A stretch of 64,000 nt of DNA from Bubalus kerabau. Lineage: Eukaryota > Chordata > Mammalia > Artiodactyla > Bovidae. Below, one piece after another: positions 22,295 to 33,995 of the stretch. The stretch is from positions 91,260,501-91,324,500 of the forward strand of contig NC_073628.1 in the NCBI RefSeq assembly GCF_029407905.1. The letters run 5' to 3'. The notes under the pieces were generated by a model. That model was given only the letters and a program-made list of their open reading frames with translations, did no database searches and had not been told where the DNA came from. Numbering within the stretch: position 1 is the stretch's first letter; the number at the start of each line of letters is the position of its first letter. The position numbers and the translations under genes were made by a program.

Positions 22295-22551
22295 TGGAAA
22301 AGGCAATAGCAACCCACTCTGGTACCCTTGCCTGGAAAATCCTGGTAGGCTTCAGTCCATGGGGTCACTAAGAGTCAGACACAACTGGGCGACTTCACTT
22401 TCACTTTTCACTTTCATGCATTGGAGAAGGAAACGGCAACTCACTCCAGTGTTCTTGCCTGGAGAATCCCACGGACGGGTGAGCCTGGTGGGCTGCCATC
22501 TATGGGGTCACACAGAGTCAGACACGACTAAAGTGACTTAGCAGCAGCAGC
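22295..22551 (+). mobile_element. Bov-A2 SINE (dimer) with TSD
   Basis: Both Bov-A units, the linker and a CAG-rich end are present. An 11-bp duplication with one mismatch flanks it: AGTATTGTGAG (22284-22294) and AGTATTATGAG (22552-22562). About 20 bases of the first unit are missing relative to the usual dimer. Confidence 0.93.
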
Positions 22552-22562
22552 AGTATTATGAG

Positions 22563-23299
22563 AAAAATTTTAAGAGTTTAGCCATGAAAAGACAATAGTT
22601 CAAGATGATTTAATAAGTTATTGATTCAAAAATGTGAATAATTTAAGATCTGTTTTCCAAAATAACTGTACCAATTTTCAATTCAAACAGCAGTGAGAAC
22701 AGTCATACCAGTGCCATTTGGCAGAATTTGTAAGTGTTTGTGTGGGTGCATGCTTTATCCTGACTAATTTAATAGGCAAAGAAAATTTAATTTCTGCTTC
22801 TCTGTTTCAAAGTTGACTTTTCCATCTTTTTTTTTTTTTTTTTATCACTTTCTATCTGTTCCTCATGCTCTTGGCTTGTCTGTCTCTTGGGGCTTTTCTT
22901 GTTGATTTGTATAAGGCTTTTATATTCTTAGTATTTGGTAGAACTTTTAAGTTCCTGACCTCATGTTATGATTAAGGTACTTCCCTTAGAGAAAGGATTC
23001 TTCACCTGAATGCTGTCAGGTTTGGGAACAAAAGTAGTAAAATGTGGAAGAGTGGTGTTTTTGAAGCCAAATGGGTAAAAAAAAAATTTAATTTTTTTCC
23101 TTCAACCAATATTAGCAGTACCTTTAGCTTTGCCACCAGTAGAAATCATAGGTATTTTATATCATATTGCATATATTAAAATGTGATTCTCCAAAATTAT
23201 AGTAGTTATTGGGTCTGTAGCTAGATCATGATATTTAATGGAATAATTAAGAAGGATGTATTTTACTTAACCACAAAAAATGTTTAAAAAATTTTTAAA
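22563..23299. other. AT-rich non-coding stretch
   Basis: A T-run of about 18 lies at 22828-22845 and an A-run at 23079-23088. No gene or firm repeat was recognised. Confidence 0.4.
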
Positions 23300-23304
23300 T
23301 ATTT

Positions 23305-23458
23305 TTGTAATCTCATTTCAGTACAACTGGTTTCCTTTGTAATTCTATGTATTTTATTAATTGAATTTAAAAAATTATTCTGAAAAAGGAGTCCAGAGCC
23401 TTCACCAGACTGTGAATGTGGTCCATGGCACCAAAAGCTTAAAACTTGCTGCCCTGGA
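23305..23458. repeat. Probable hAT-type MER relic
   Basis: 'ctggtttcctttgtaattct', 'atgtattttattaattg', 'aaggagtccagagccttcac' and 'gtccatggcaccaaaagctt' resemble a non-autonomous DNA transposon common in mammals. Family not fixed. Confidence 0.5.
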
Positions 23459-23460
23459 GT

Positions 23461-23927
23461 AACACTCATGGCTTCTTTCCATTCCCTGACTCATCTGACT
23501 TATAAGGAGTTAGAGAAGGAACAAAACATTTTCAACTCATCTGTCTCTCTGATCTGCCTACTCTCTGCCGTGAAATAAACTGACCAAGAAAAGCTTTGCC
23601 CCTGGGGAGGCATCCTGTTCTGTCTATGACAAAGCAAGAAACTTTATTTCTGGGGTAAAATATTAGGAAACCTGCTACAGACTCAAAAGTAAACTATAGA
23701 CTATAGTCTATTTTATCACCAATAAAGCGATCTGTATCAGTATAATTTCTGTGTCTACTCATAAACTGGTTCCAAACTTGAAAGGGAAAGAAAGGAATAT
23801 TAACTGTGAAGGGAATTAATTAAGAAAGGGAAAGAAAAGAATATAATTAAATAATTATAACACCTCAATATTTTTTCAAATGCTATTTCAAATCTATCTT
23901 GCATTTTTCTTAATACAGAAGTTTTTA
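23461..23927. other. Non-coding stretch, nothing recognised
   Basis: Mixed composition. A small palindrome-like 'aactatagactatagtct' lies near 23692. No coding signal. Confidence 0.4.
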
Positions 23928-23939
23928 TTTTTTTGAAAG

Positions 23940-24129
23940 GGAAAGTTGCTCAGTCATGTCCGACTCTTTGCAACCCCATGGACGATATAGTCCATGGAAT
24001 TCTCCAGGCCAGAATACTGGAGTGGGTAGCCTTTCTCTTCTCCAGGGCATTTTCCGAACCCTGGGATCGAACCCAGGTCTCCTGCATTACAGGTGGATTC
24101 TTTACCAGCTGAGCCACCAGGGAAACCCT
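23940..24129 (-). mobile_element. Bov-tA SINE, antisense, with TSD
   Basis: Complete element in reverse from 'gttgctcagtcatgtccgac' to 'tgagccaccagggaaaccc'. A T-rich 12-bp duplication with one mismatch flanks it (23928-23939 and 24130-24141). Confidence 0.9.
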
Positions 24130-24354
24130 TTTTTTTTAAAGTCAAATCAATTAATCTTTTCCTTTGTGATTCCATACATTGCCTTAAGCCTAGAAAATCC
24201 TTTCTTTGTATCAAACAAACAGTGCTCTATGTTTTCTTGTTTTTAAGATATCGCTTTCTTACTTTAGGATATTAATTAATCTGGAATTTATGTTATTGTA
24301 TACTATGAGATGATAGCTCACTAAATGGATTTTCTTTTCAAACTTCAAGTAGCT

Positions 24355-24485
24355 AAACAATTATATATATATATATACAGCTAAAAATTATATATGTATA
24401 CATGTATTTGTGTATATCTGAATCATTTTGCTGTATACCTAAAACTAACACATCATAAGTCAACTACATATCAATAAAAAATTAT
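24355..24485 (+). repeat. L1 3' end
   Basis: 'tttgtgtatatctgaatcat', 'ttgctgtatacctaaaacta' and 'agtcaactacatatcaataa' are the terminal L1 3' blocks. It begins in a (TA)n run at 24362-24376. Confidence 0.75.
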
Positions 24486-25052
24486 CAAATGATAACTTGA
24501 TAATTATCAAAAGGATTATTTTTTAATTATTTTTATTTGTTGATTAATCCTTAATTCTTCCCTGATTATACTACAGATATTTGTTACATGCCTATTGTGT
24601 ACAAGGCCCAGCGCTTTGCACCTTGAATTCAACAGAGAACAAGAGTCAGTTCCCACTCCTCTGATTTTCAGCACCATCCTTTATATATTACATATTAAAC
24701 TCTTATTGAATTCAAGTTCTCATGGAGGGGAAGACAGAAGGGAGCATTACCTTAGCAAAATGGTCCACAAGCCCAAGGAGACTGAGGTCAGATGACTTGG
24801 ATGAAAGATAGTTTAGTTATTTCCTACCCTTCTCCACTGCAGTAACCAGGGTTGAGTGTAACTTTCTGGGGCAGGGATACAGTAAGTTATTAAGAGGAAT
24901 GGTCAGTTGGCAGTAATTTAGGGTCCAAGAAAAACCATCGCAGGGGAAAGAAAGAAAACTGAGACCAGGTGGAACTGGTTTCCACATCAGATTACTTGAC
25001 TTGAAGTAGGATCAAAGTGATTGTATTGAAGTGAGAGAATTGTAGGTCCTAT
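24486..25052. other. Non-coding stretch
   Basis: 24575-24690 has a weak L2/MIR look ('acatgcctattgtgtacaag'). The remainder was not recognised. Confidence 0.4.
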
Positions 25053-25329
25053 CACTGGAAGGACTGATGCTAAAGCTGAAACTCCAATACTTTGCCCACC
25101 TCATGCGACGAGTTGACTCATTGGAAAAGACCCTGATGCTGGGAGGGATTGGGGCAGGAGGAGAAGGGGATGACAGAGGATGAGATGGCTGGATGGCATC
25201 ACTGACTCAATGGACGTGAGTTTGAGTGAACTCCAGGAGTTGGTGATGGACAGAGAGGCCTGGCGTGCTGCAATTCATGGGGTCGCAAAGAGTCAGACAC
25301 GACTGAGCGACTTAACTGAACTGAACTGA
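25053..25329 (+). mobile_element. 5'-truncated BovB LINE, sense
   Basis: The last ~275 bp of BovB in sense orientation, ending in the 'aactgaactgaactga' tail. It carries only the RT C-terminal coding region. No clear target-site duplication was found. Confidence 0.9.
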
Positions 25330-26999
25330 TGAGGGCTATAGGATTTAAGTTGGGGATATCGTTCACAAACAAATGACATCTGTTCATGGTATCATGGGTG
25401 GGAAAGACAAAGAATGATCCACTCAGAATCAAAGATGGAGAAGGGGTGTAAACAGGGGTAAGGTCTTAGGCAGACTCCTACACTCCTGAGTGTGTCCGTT
25501 AACAACAGAATCTGCTGCCAACTTTGATCATTCATCTGGCTGCTCCCACAGGACTCATATCAGAGGGGGAACAGTGGAGGTAGTCACTGATATTCTGCAG
25601 TGACCCTTCATGCCACATGGACCTACTCGTGAGGAGCTTTGTATAGCGGCCAGCTCATCCATGCGCCATCTCTCAAGTACCTGAGAAGAAACCAGAGTCA
25701 GAGTCTCCTGTCTCCTGCTTTTCCCCCAGCATCATAACCCTGCAATGCCCGGCCCCATACCTCTCCCTGCAGACACAAGCTTGCTCAGAGTCCCACCTAA
25801 GTCCTGTCTCATGGGCCTCTGCCCTCAAGTGTGACACACGCTGAGAATCACACAATATCTGTCACCACAGCTTCTCTCAGAGTTCCAGTTCAGCCTTTCT
25901 CCACTGTCTTTCTTTGCGTCCTCCAACCCCTGGTCTGCTCTTCTCTGGGCACAGGGCCAGTCCCAATCACTGAAACTCATGACTCCTTTGTGTTCTGTAT
26001 TAATCAAATGACCTCCATTCAGCACAGTCGGCTTCCTTTCATCTACTTTTTAATGTTTGCATCTTGCTTCTGTCACCCATTTTATTTTTTGAGAGTTCTC
26101 AGTGTGCATGTCTTTAAGAATGACTTCTGAGGCTGGGAAATGTATTGCCAGCTACGGAAGAGTCCTGAAAATAAATTCAGGGCAACAATCTGATATTTTG
26201 TAATAGGGACCCCAGAGGAGGCCAAATGTTGTCCTCTCTGGATTTCCCCAGATGTTTGGCAGGTAGGTCCCACCTGGAGGAAAGACCTCTCTGGAAGCAC
26301 TTCTTGATCGAGTTGTCTCTTGTCTGGCATGAGCTTTTGGCATGTTTGTGCATCTACTGTAGATATTGAGGGGAGGGGAAGGATAGTGAAACCCCATCCT
26401 TTAACCACTTACTTCTCAACACTTAACACCTGGCATCTCCTCTACACTGTTTGCCTGCCTCCTCCGCTTTGCAAGTGGACAGATCTCGGCCAATGTTTCA
26501 TGCAACTGGAGTCGTTTTTTTCCCAAAGTGAAAAACCTCCAACCTCAGTGCTCTCAGTAAATAACCAAAACTATGCCAATCTTTCTCATCATCCAGGAAT
26601 CCCCTGGCTTTGATCTCTTCACACACAGCTTCCTCATCCCTACCAGGTGGTTGTTAAGCCCCAAATGTCACTACTGAACACGCCTTCCCTCATCCACTCT
26701 GGGCAGTCTCATTCATTCCTGCTCACCTCAATTAAGAAGGGCCAGCAAAAGATGAGCACTTTGTTCCTGCCATAGCAACAGGTACAAGACAAACAGGGTC
26801 TTGGAGCAGAGTTTAAGTGTAAAGCCAGTCTTTTTCCTCCAGATATTTGTTGAAGGCAGACCCTGCCACCTCTGACTTTTCAACCTCTAGTATAGTCCTG
26901 GCATTCATAAGGCACAAAAATGTGAACAGGGATCGTACCTATCACTTTGAACTTTTTTGACACCATAGTACATGTCCTGAGTACTACGCTGTTGAAACC
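25330..26999. other. Long non-coding stretch, nothing recognised
   Basis: No repeat was recognised over 1.7 kb, and GC is somewhat higher than in neighbouring AT-rich areas. Overlapping frames of 60-108 codons on both strands (for example 26082-26408 minus and 25831-26130 plus) have no domain and contradict each other. None is called a gene. Confidence 0.4.
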
Positions 27000-27400
27000 A
27001 CATTGACTAACTGGATGTCAAATGAGAAAGACTAGGAATAGAAATGGCCTAGGGGTCATGTAATATGGTATAATATGGAGACGGCTGAAGTCTGATTTAG
27101 CATACAGTGACCCAATTTGGGAACAGGGAATTTTAAATGGAACATGACAGTTGTTTTCAAAGACTTGAGAATGGCCATATGGAGGGAGTTCAATTTTATT
27201 ATAGATAGTTCCCAGTACTTGGGGGAGGAGAGAAATAGGACTAATAGGTAAAAGTTATAGGGAAGCAATTTTTAGCTCAATATAAAAATAGCACTTTGCT
27301 AACAATTTGAGTGGTTCAAATTGGATCAACTGTATTATGGATTAGTGAGTGTCCCACCACTGGAGATATTCAAATAGGCAATAAATCTTCTACTCTAAAT
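27000..27400. repeat. Possible ancient repeat, family unknown
   Basis: 'ttagctcaatataaaaatag', 'gagtgtcccaccactggaga' and 'atattcaaataggc' resemble blocks of a very old, widely dispersed mammalian repeat that I cannot name. A weaker similar block ('aggaagaactttctaa') occurs at 44003. Confidence 0.35.
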
Positions 27401-27414
27401 AAATCTAAAGATTT

Positions 27415-27542
27415 GGGGGAATTCCCTGATGGTCCATTGGTTAAGACTTGGTGCTTTCACTGCAGGGGTGTAGGGGCCTAGGTTCAATCCCTGGTCAAGG
27501 TACTAAGATCCTGCAAGCTGGACAGTACAGCCAAAAAAAAAA
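27415..27542 (+). mobile_element. CHR-type SINE (cetartiodactyl)
   Basis: A tRNA-related unit 'aattccctgatggtccattg' with a B-box-like 'ggttcaatccctggtcaagg', then 'ctaagatcctgcaag', ending in a short A-run. This is a short form without the long 'cacaac' body. Confidence 0.8.
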
Positions 27543-27876
27543 GTTTCTACATTGGGTGCTATAATGGAGCAGATGATCTCTAAAATTCTAATTTCTTATG
27601 ATCATATCAAAGAAAAGGAAAAATTGGAAGGTGAAATTCAGTACAGTTACCTATTTGTTGATCCTCCATGACATGCTATGATATTGCGAACAGTGGGTCA
27701 GGTGCTGGACAGAGTTATGGAACCACCACGAATAAGATGAGATTTCTGGGTTCGTTCAGTCATTCATGCAGTCACGTGAAAATAAATGGAACTGTAAACA
27801 AGAAACAAATAGTAAAGGAGTCAGTGTCATTAATTCTACCTGGGTAGGTTCGCAAGGACTCCACAGTTGAAATTAC
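27543..27876. other. Non-coding stretch, nothing recognised
   Basis: Apparently single-copy sequence between two SINEs. Confidence 0.4.
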
Positions 27877-27884
27877 ACTCCATG

Positions 27885-28107
27885 TGCTCAGTCACTCAGT
27901 CGTCTTCAACTCTTTGCAACCCTGTGGACTGTAACCTGCCAGGCAGGCTCCTCCATCCATGGAATTTCCCAGGGAAGGATACTGGAATGGGTTACCACTT
28001 TCTCCTCCTGGGGATCTTCCTGACCCAGGAATCAGACTTCAGTCTCCTGTGTCTCCTGAGTTCCAGGCAAATTCTTTACCGCTGAGCCATCAGGGAAGCC
28101 CCGTGAT
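27885..28107 (-). mobile_element. Bov-tA SINE, antisense, with short TSD
   Basis: Complete reversed element, from 'tgctcagtcactcagtcgtc' to 'tgagccatcagggaagcccc'. An 8-bp duplication ACTCCATG lies at 27877-27884 and 28108-28115. Diverged, so an older copy. Confidence 0.88.
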
Positions 28108-28391
28108 ACTCCATGGTAGAGCTTTTTAGAGGGATGAATACTCTCCAGGGAAGCCATTCTAGAGAAATGGTTTCCCATGCTAGGCACCAAAAAAGACCAG
28201 AAAGGTCTTGTTCTATGTGCAGACACACGTTCTCACATGTACAGAAAATGTCAGCATGAGACATATAGACCCATCATTGGTAACTTAGGTCACATAGCAA
28301 AACTGGACCATCAGCAAAAATATGTCACGGTGGCATAAAGAGACATGGCCCCATAAATAATAAACGGATTTCTCAAATGAGGGCCTGCCAT

Positions 28392-28600
28392 GGGCTTCCC
28401 TTGTGGCTCAACTGGTCAAGACTCTGCCTGCAGTGCAGGGGACCTGGGTTCGATCCCTGGTTTGGGAAGATCCCCTGAAGAAGGGAAAGGCTGCCCACTC
28501 CAGTATTCTAGTCTGGAGAATTCCATGGACTGTATAGACCATGGGGTCACAATGAGTCGGACATGACTGAGTGACTTTCGTTTCACTTCACTTCACTTCA
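28392..28600 (+). mobile_element. Bov-tA SINE with TTCAC-repeat tail
   Basis: tRNA-like head with an intact B-box-like 'gggttcgatccctgg', then the body. It ends in a short tandem (ACTTC)n tail at about 28579-28600. No target-site duplication was found. Confidence 0.9.
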
Positions 28601-28897
28601 AAGAGAGAGCAGGGTTTTTGGGCAGTTTTCCACATCATCTCTCCCTCAGCACCCTGTTTCAACTTCTCTAAAGATTGAGTCTTCTTTCTTCTTTTTATCA
28701 CTCAGATCTCCTTGATGAGACATGATGAGGACAAAAACCTTTCTTTTTTTCCATTTCAATCACCATGTAATGGATGAGGTGAGGAGCCTAAGGAGAGGAC
28801 ATCTGAAAAGAGATTCTATGTTAGAAGCAGAACTTAAAATATTTCATGGGATATTATAGGCCAGTGCCCATGAAGTCAAGCAGGTCTGGCTTATACT

Positions 28898-29175
28898 GCT
28901 GCTGCTGCTGCTGCTAAGTCGCTTCAGTCGTGTCTGACTCTGTGAGACCCCATAGACGGCAGCCCACCAGACTTCCCCGTCTCTGGGATTCTCCAGGCAA
29001 GAACACTGGAGTGGGTTGCCATTTCCTTCTCCAATGCATGAAAGTGAAAAGTGAAAGTGAACTCGCTCAGTCGTGTCCGACTCTAGTGACCCCATGGACT
29101 GCAGCCTACCAGGCTCCTCTGTCCATGGGATTTTCCAGACAAAAGTACTGGAGTGGGGTGCCATTGCCTTCTCCG
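28898..29175 (-). mobile_element. Bov-A2 SINE (dimer), antisense, with perfect TSD
   Basis: CTG-rich arm, two Bov-A units and their linker in reverse. A perfect 11-bp duplication TGGCTTATACT lies at 28887-28897 and 29176-29186. Frames on both strands are SINE shadows. Confidence 0.95.
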
Positions 29176-29186
29176 TGGCTTATACT

Positions 29187-29904
29187 ACCTCTGTATTAAT
29201 TTGTTCAGGGTTTCTGTTGTTATTTTTACTTTTATCAATACTTTATATCTTGCCTTAGGAAGGCCTCAAGTAAATTGCATTTTCCACTCAACCTCACATG
29301 CAATTATCAAGCATCTGCTATGCATAATTCCACCATGCTTTATCTATGCTTCTCCCCTGTCACTCAGTCATTCATTCACTACTTCTTGGTTAAACCACAT
29401 ACTACTTGTCAAGCACTGCTTAAGACCGAGACAAAATCCCCATCTCCCACGGGAATTTCTCTTCTGTGCTCCCTGCCCCCCTCAGCCCCCAGCCCTGAGC
29501 ACAATACAGAACACATCTTTTATAATTGCATTCTCCAAGTGGGGCTGCTTTTTGAGTTGCCCACTCTGGATAAGACTTTGACTATAATTCTCAGTTAGAG
29601 CTCAACAGATTCAGAAAGTTATTTATAACTCTATCTCAAGGGTGTCTTACCTAAAGACTTTATGGAAACAGTAACTGAGGATGGTTGGACTTCTTAATAC
29701 CATATTATACTTTATAGAAAATTAAATTCTGGTCTCTGCTTCCATAATTGCTGCAATTTCCTAGTTGAAGTGTCCTCGTCAATTGATTTCTAAAAATACT
29801 TCTCTTCCCTCAACTCTACTGAAGGCTGGCCTCCACTGAACAATGAGGCAGAAATGACTTATCACTGCTTCCTGTCTCTTTCTGGGACTCTGACTGCTCT
29901 CTTA
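29187..29904. other. Non-coding stretch
   Basis: Overlapping 107- and 142-codon frames (29153-29598, plus) start inside or near the SINE and have no domain. They are treated as chance. 29290-29420 has a faint L2/MIR look. Confidence 0.4.
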
Positions 29905-30050
29905 ATGCCTCTGTGTCTCAGTTGCTCATCTGTAAAATAACTTAATAATAGTAACTACCTCACAGGACTAGAGAGATGATCAAATGAATCTAACTTGCTT
30001 TAAACTGGAATTAGAGCGCTTTAAAGGAGAAACAAGTTTAATAAGTGTTT
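29905..30050 (+). repeat. MIR fragment
   Basis: 'ctgtgtctcagttgctcatc', 'tgtaaaataacttaataata' and 'ctacctcacaggac' are in MIR core order. Confidence 0.65.
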
Positions 30051-30189
30051 GCTAATGTTTACTGTGTTGTTGCACCTTTTGCCCTTCCCCTATGGTTTAT
30101 GGTTTTACTATTTCAAATCCAAAAGACACAAACTTTAGTATTTGACTATAGTAGATACCCAATAAATAACACATAGAAGTCATTAACAA

Positions 30190-30380
30190 ATTTGTACGTG
30201 AAGCACAAGTCCTGTCCTCCAAAAGGTCACAGTCTGTAGGAGAATCAGACACATACCCAACCCACTACAATAACAGTTGATCTGTAAAAGACTGTAGGAC
30301 AGTGGTATGAGATGCTAAGGGAGGTGATTACTTCCTCCTGGAAAGATTAAAGGAAATAACATCAAGGAGAGCTGGCAGTG
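30190..30380 (+). repeat. L2 LINE fragment
   Basis: 'cctgtcctccaaaaggtcac', 'agtctgtaggagaatcagac' and the later 'attacttcctcctggaaaga' follow the L2 3' order. Confidence 0.6.
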
Positions 30381-30998
30381 AGATCAGTTCTAAAATCTGT
30401 ATTGTCTAACTCCCCACTGGGGTATCTCACCTGCGGGACCATATTTGTTTAATCTCTATTCAGAAAAGATGATGAATCCCACATGGCGAAAGGGAGGCCG
30501 AGAAAGGATTCCTTCATTCCCTAATGAGTGAGACCAGAACTTCAAACCTGTAGGTACCACACAGCTCATTTCCCCCCAAACCCCATAGCTATTCAAACTT
30601 GCCCCAACTTTCGAGACTGCAACTGATGAGCATCTGTTATTACTGAAGCATGACTATAAGAGCATCACCCTGTTTCCAGGCCACCAAAATAACCTTTAAA
30701 ACTACATCTTATGCTCTTCCTCATTAAACCCTAACACAAGTCATAGTCTTATTCCATTCCAAGTCATGTTTAAAGTTCCCTCTTAGTTGATGCCTCCCAG
30801 AGCTCTCACTCTTCAAGTACCACATACCTCTTTATCCCACTGTTACAGAGAGGAAATGGAAGTGCCCATGTCTAGGGGTCATATCAGGGGGGATAGCTGA
30901 TGACTATGGACACTCGCTGGGTTAAGTATGCAATGTATGCCTGAAGAGTGGAACTTCCATACAAAAGAAGTTTTCAGGAACTAGCAGAAAACACCACC
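30381..30998. other. Non-coding stretch, nothing recognised
   Basis: Apparently single-copy DNA, with no long frames and no named repeat. Confidence 0.4.
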
Positions 30999-31010
30999 TC
31001 CAACTCATGT

Positions 31011-31307
31011 CACATCAGTGGCACAGTCATGTCCAGCTCTTTGTAACCCCATAGACTGCAGCACTCCAGGCTTCCCTGTCTATCACCAACTCCCAGAGCC
31101 TGCTCAAACTCATGTCCATCGAGTCGGTTTTGCCATCCAACCATTTCATCCTCTGTCATCCCCTTCTCCTCCTGCCTTCAATCTTTCCCAGCATCAGGGT
31201 CTTTTCCAATGAGTCAGTTCTTTGCATCAGGTGGCCAAAGTATTGGAGTTTCAGCTTCAGCATCAGTCCTTTCAATGACTATTCAGAACTGATTTCCTTT
31301 AGGATTG
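31011..31307 (-). mobile_element. 5'-truncated BovB LINE (older subtype), antisense, with perfect TSD
   Basis: BovB 3' end in reverse with many differences from the younger copies in this window (for example 'cctgccttcaatctttccc'). A perfect 12-bp duplication TCCAACTCATGT lies at 30999-31010 and 31308-31319. Confidence 0.93.
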
Positions 31308-31380
31308 TCCAACTCATGTAGGACAAGATTATTTTGGTTAGGATATAGTTTACACCCAACCAGTTGTCAAAAGTACATAT

Positions 31381-31654
31381 GCTGCTGCTGCTGCTAAGTT
31401 GCTTCAGTCGTGTCTGACTCTGTGCGACCCCATAGACGGCAGCCCACCAGGCTCCCCTGTCCCTGGGATTCTCCAGACAAGAACACTGGAGTGGGTTGCC
31501 ATTTCCTTCTCCAATGCATGAAAGTGAAAAGTGAAAGTGAGGTCGCCCAGTTGTGTCTGACTCTTAGCGACCCCATGGCCTGCAGCCTACTAGGCTCCTC
31601 CGTCCATGGGATTTTCCAGGCAAGAGTACTAGAGTGGGGTGCCATTGCCTTCTC
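31381..31654 (-). mobile_element. Bov-A2 SINE (dimer), antisense, with perfect TSD
   Basis: CTG-rich arm, two Bov-A units and linker in reverse. A perfect 13-bp duplication CAAAAGTACATAT lies at 31368-31380 and 31655-31667 (the first C may belong to the SINE). Confidence 0.95.
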
Positions 31655-31734
31655 CAAAAGTACATATAAGTAACCATTAAAGAAAAGTAAGAAAAGCAGT
31701 GAATCCCATACATTGGTTTGTGAAGCAGTCACCA

Positions 31735-31870
31735 GTGTGCTGTAGAAAACCACCTGGGGAACTTGGAACAAATACAGATTTCTGGATCCACTACCTCCAA
31801 AGATTCAGATTCAGAGCATCCAGAAATCAGTATGCTTAACAAGACTCCAAAGAGATTCTTCTGTGTGGGT
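31735..31870. repeat. Probable MER5-like hAT relic
   Basis: 'cacctggggaacttggaaca', 'ctggatccactacctccaaa' and 'gcttaacaagactccaaag' follow the order of MER5-type non-autonomous hAT elements. Termini are unclear. Confidence 0.5.
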
Positions 31871-32649
31871 AGGTTTCATAGCTTCCAGACCAGTGACATC
31901 TGTGCACAGTCACTAAGGCAGTCATGGCCAAGGTGAATTCATCAGCCTCCCCTGGGCCTGGTGATGAGATGGACAGTCTATAATTTCTCCAGAGCCTCAG
32001 CTGCAAACCACACAGCAGTGACCAGAGAAGGGAGCCTGTGTGTGTTTATTTGCAGGCAGCATGCCACACTATCAGATTGTTTTCAGCAGATTGCTCTCAC
32101 AGCCTGGAAGGTCACGACAATTTTCTTTCATCTGACACAAGATTTTTATTGCTGCTTTTCAAAGAGCCAAACAAAAGTTGCAAAGGCACAGAGTAAATAT
32201 GTGTTACCAGAGGTGTGAATGAAGAAATATTTCCTAGCTAGAGTGTGATGAGTATCCAGAGTTCAAGGAGTTTTTGAAGGGCATAACTTAGAAGAGCCTG
32301 TGATTCTGATTCCTCCTCCAAATGACCTTCTGTGTTGTCCTCCCATCTTATTCACTCCAAGATGGTAACATAAGGAGGCAGGCAGGCTAAAGATGAGGCA
32401 TTGTTGTGGGGAACTTCTGTATCTGTGGCTCCATAAATAGAGAGGGAAATAGGTAGTGTCTCTACATCCTTTTTTTCTAGGCCTGCCTCCTTCCCTTTTG
32501 TAGGGCATGTTCCCACTGGGGACCCAAAATAATAAGTGTACTGAAAGGTGCAAGGGTGGAGAAGCAGAGCAGTTTACTGGGGGAAAGGAACTGTGAAGGC
32601 AAGGTGCATAGCTTTCAGTTTTAAGTATGGTAGCCTTAATCATAATGTG
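31871..32649. other. Non-coding stretch, nothing recognised
   Basis: Single-copy-looking. The 126-codon minus frame (32263-32643) and 85-codon plus frame (31961-32218) lack recognisable domains. Confidence 0.4.
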
Positions 32650-33256
32650 ACTTTCAGCAAAGACTCCAAAAGATAAGAATATGAAGCTTGCAGATATTGG
32701 AGGAAAGCTGTTCTAGGTAGAAGAAACCACAAGTGCAAAAGCCTGAGACGCCAAACTTGAGAACAAGGATCCTAAGGTGGTTAGAATGGAGTGAGAGGAA
32801 GAGAAAGGAAGAGAAAATGATATCTGTGCAGCAATGGGTTTGGACAAGGAGCAGATCATGGAGAGCATCACAGTACAGTCCATGGACTCTAATCCTTATT
32901 GGGCAGGTGTTTACCACAGGTTTAGCATAATTTATGCTTTAAATAGATCACTCTGACTGCTGTATTAAGAACAGACTTAAGGGAAGCAAGGACAAAAGCA
33001 GGGAGACTAGTTAGGGGCTACTGAAACAACCCTAGTGAGACATGCTGACAGCGGCAGTGGTGAGAAGTGGTGGCATTCCTGATATATTCTGAAATAGAAT
33101 TAGTAATGTTTTCTGATAAATTAGAAGTGAGGTATGAGCAAAAAAAAAGAGGAGTTAAGGATGAATCTTGGTCTTAGAACTAGATGGAAGAATTTCCCAT
33201 TATCTTAAATGAAAAAGACATGGAGAAACAGATTTGGAAAGAAGTATCAGGAGCTA
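32650..33256 (+). repeat. L2 LINE 3' region, long fragment, part 1
   Basis: 'cacaagtgcaaaagcctgag', 'gcagatcatggagagcatca', 'agatcactctgactgctgta', 'agcagggagactagttaggg' and 'gagttaaggatgaatcttgg' are in L2 order over about 600 bp, the longest recognisable L2 in the window. The open frames inside are chance. Confidence 0.75.
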
Positions 33257-33463
33257 GGGCTTCCCTGGTGGCTCAGTAATAAAGAATATGCCTACCAGTA
33301 CAGGAGACATGGGTTCAGTCCCTGGGTCAGGAAGATTCCCTGGAGAAGGAAATGGCAACCCACTCCAGTGTTCTTGCCTGGAGAATCCCATGGACAGAGG
33401 AATAGGGCAGGCTACAGTCCATGGGGTCAGAAAGACTCAGACACAACTAAGCAACTAAACCAA
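33257..33463 (+). mobile_element. Bov-tA SINE inside L2
   Basis: Head 'gggcttccctggtggctcag', body and 'cacaactaagcaactaaacc' end, followed by an AAC-rich tail. It splits the L2, which continues at about 33500. Confidence 0.92.
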
Positions 33464-33499
33464 CAACATTTGTGTTTTACAAACAACAATAACAACAAC

Positions 33500-33575
33500 C
33501 AAGAACTGAGTGACATACATGTTGACTTTGAGATGACTATTAGATACCCAAGTGGAGATACAGAAAATGCAGACT
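33500..33575 (+). repeat. L2 LINE, part 2
   Basis: 'atgttgactttgagatgact' and 'attagatacccaagtggaga' continue the L2 interrupted by the Bov-tA at 33257. Confidence 0.7.
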
Positions 33576-33689
33576 GATATGTACAGCCAGCACTCAAACT
33601 ATTACATAGTAAGCAAAAAATATTAGCTCTTATTATGAAGATTTGAGAATTCAAGTTCTTCACCCTTTTATTATGTTTCCATACACTGT

Positions 33690-33995
33690 GGATACTATTC
33701 AAGAAACGTCACTTGAAAATAAGTTCAATCCCCACGTCTTTCCCACGGTCACTACATTAGTTCAAGTTCATGATCTCTTAAACAGTTTCCTCCTAACTAG
33801 TTCCCACATCTTCCCCTTCCCATCCACTCTCACAACTTTCAAAAACTTCAAAGCATTTCTCTACTCTTTGCACTCTCCTGTACAGAAGCTTTCAAATATG
33901 TCCCATGCTTAATAAATAAAAGGAAAGATGGCTTCACCTAGGCATTCAAAACCCTCCATAAATTGGCAGTAAACTTCCTTGCAGTATTCTTTCTA
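33690..33995 (-). repeat. Possible L2 LINE, antisense
   Basis: 'tttccttctcctaactag'-like pyrimidine blocks and 'ttcaaaaccctccataaatt' suggest a reversed L2, strongly diverged. Confidence 0.4.

Noticed and set aside
28392..28465. tRNA gene-like A and B box sequences in many places
   Set aside because: These are the tRNA-derived heads of Bov-tA and CHR SINEs. They do not fold as complete tRNAs and are followed by SINE bodies.
28898..28920. CTG/CAG triplet runs
   Set aside because: They are the normal arms of Bov-A and Bov-A2 SINEs (also at 19878, 21784, 31381, 57433 and 22540), not independent expansions.
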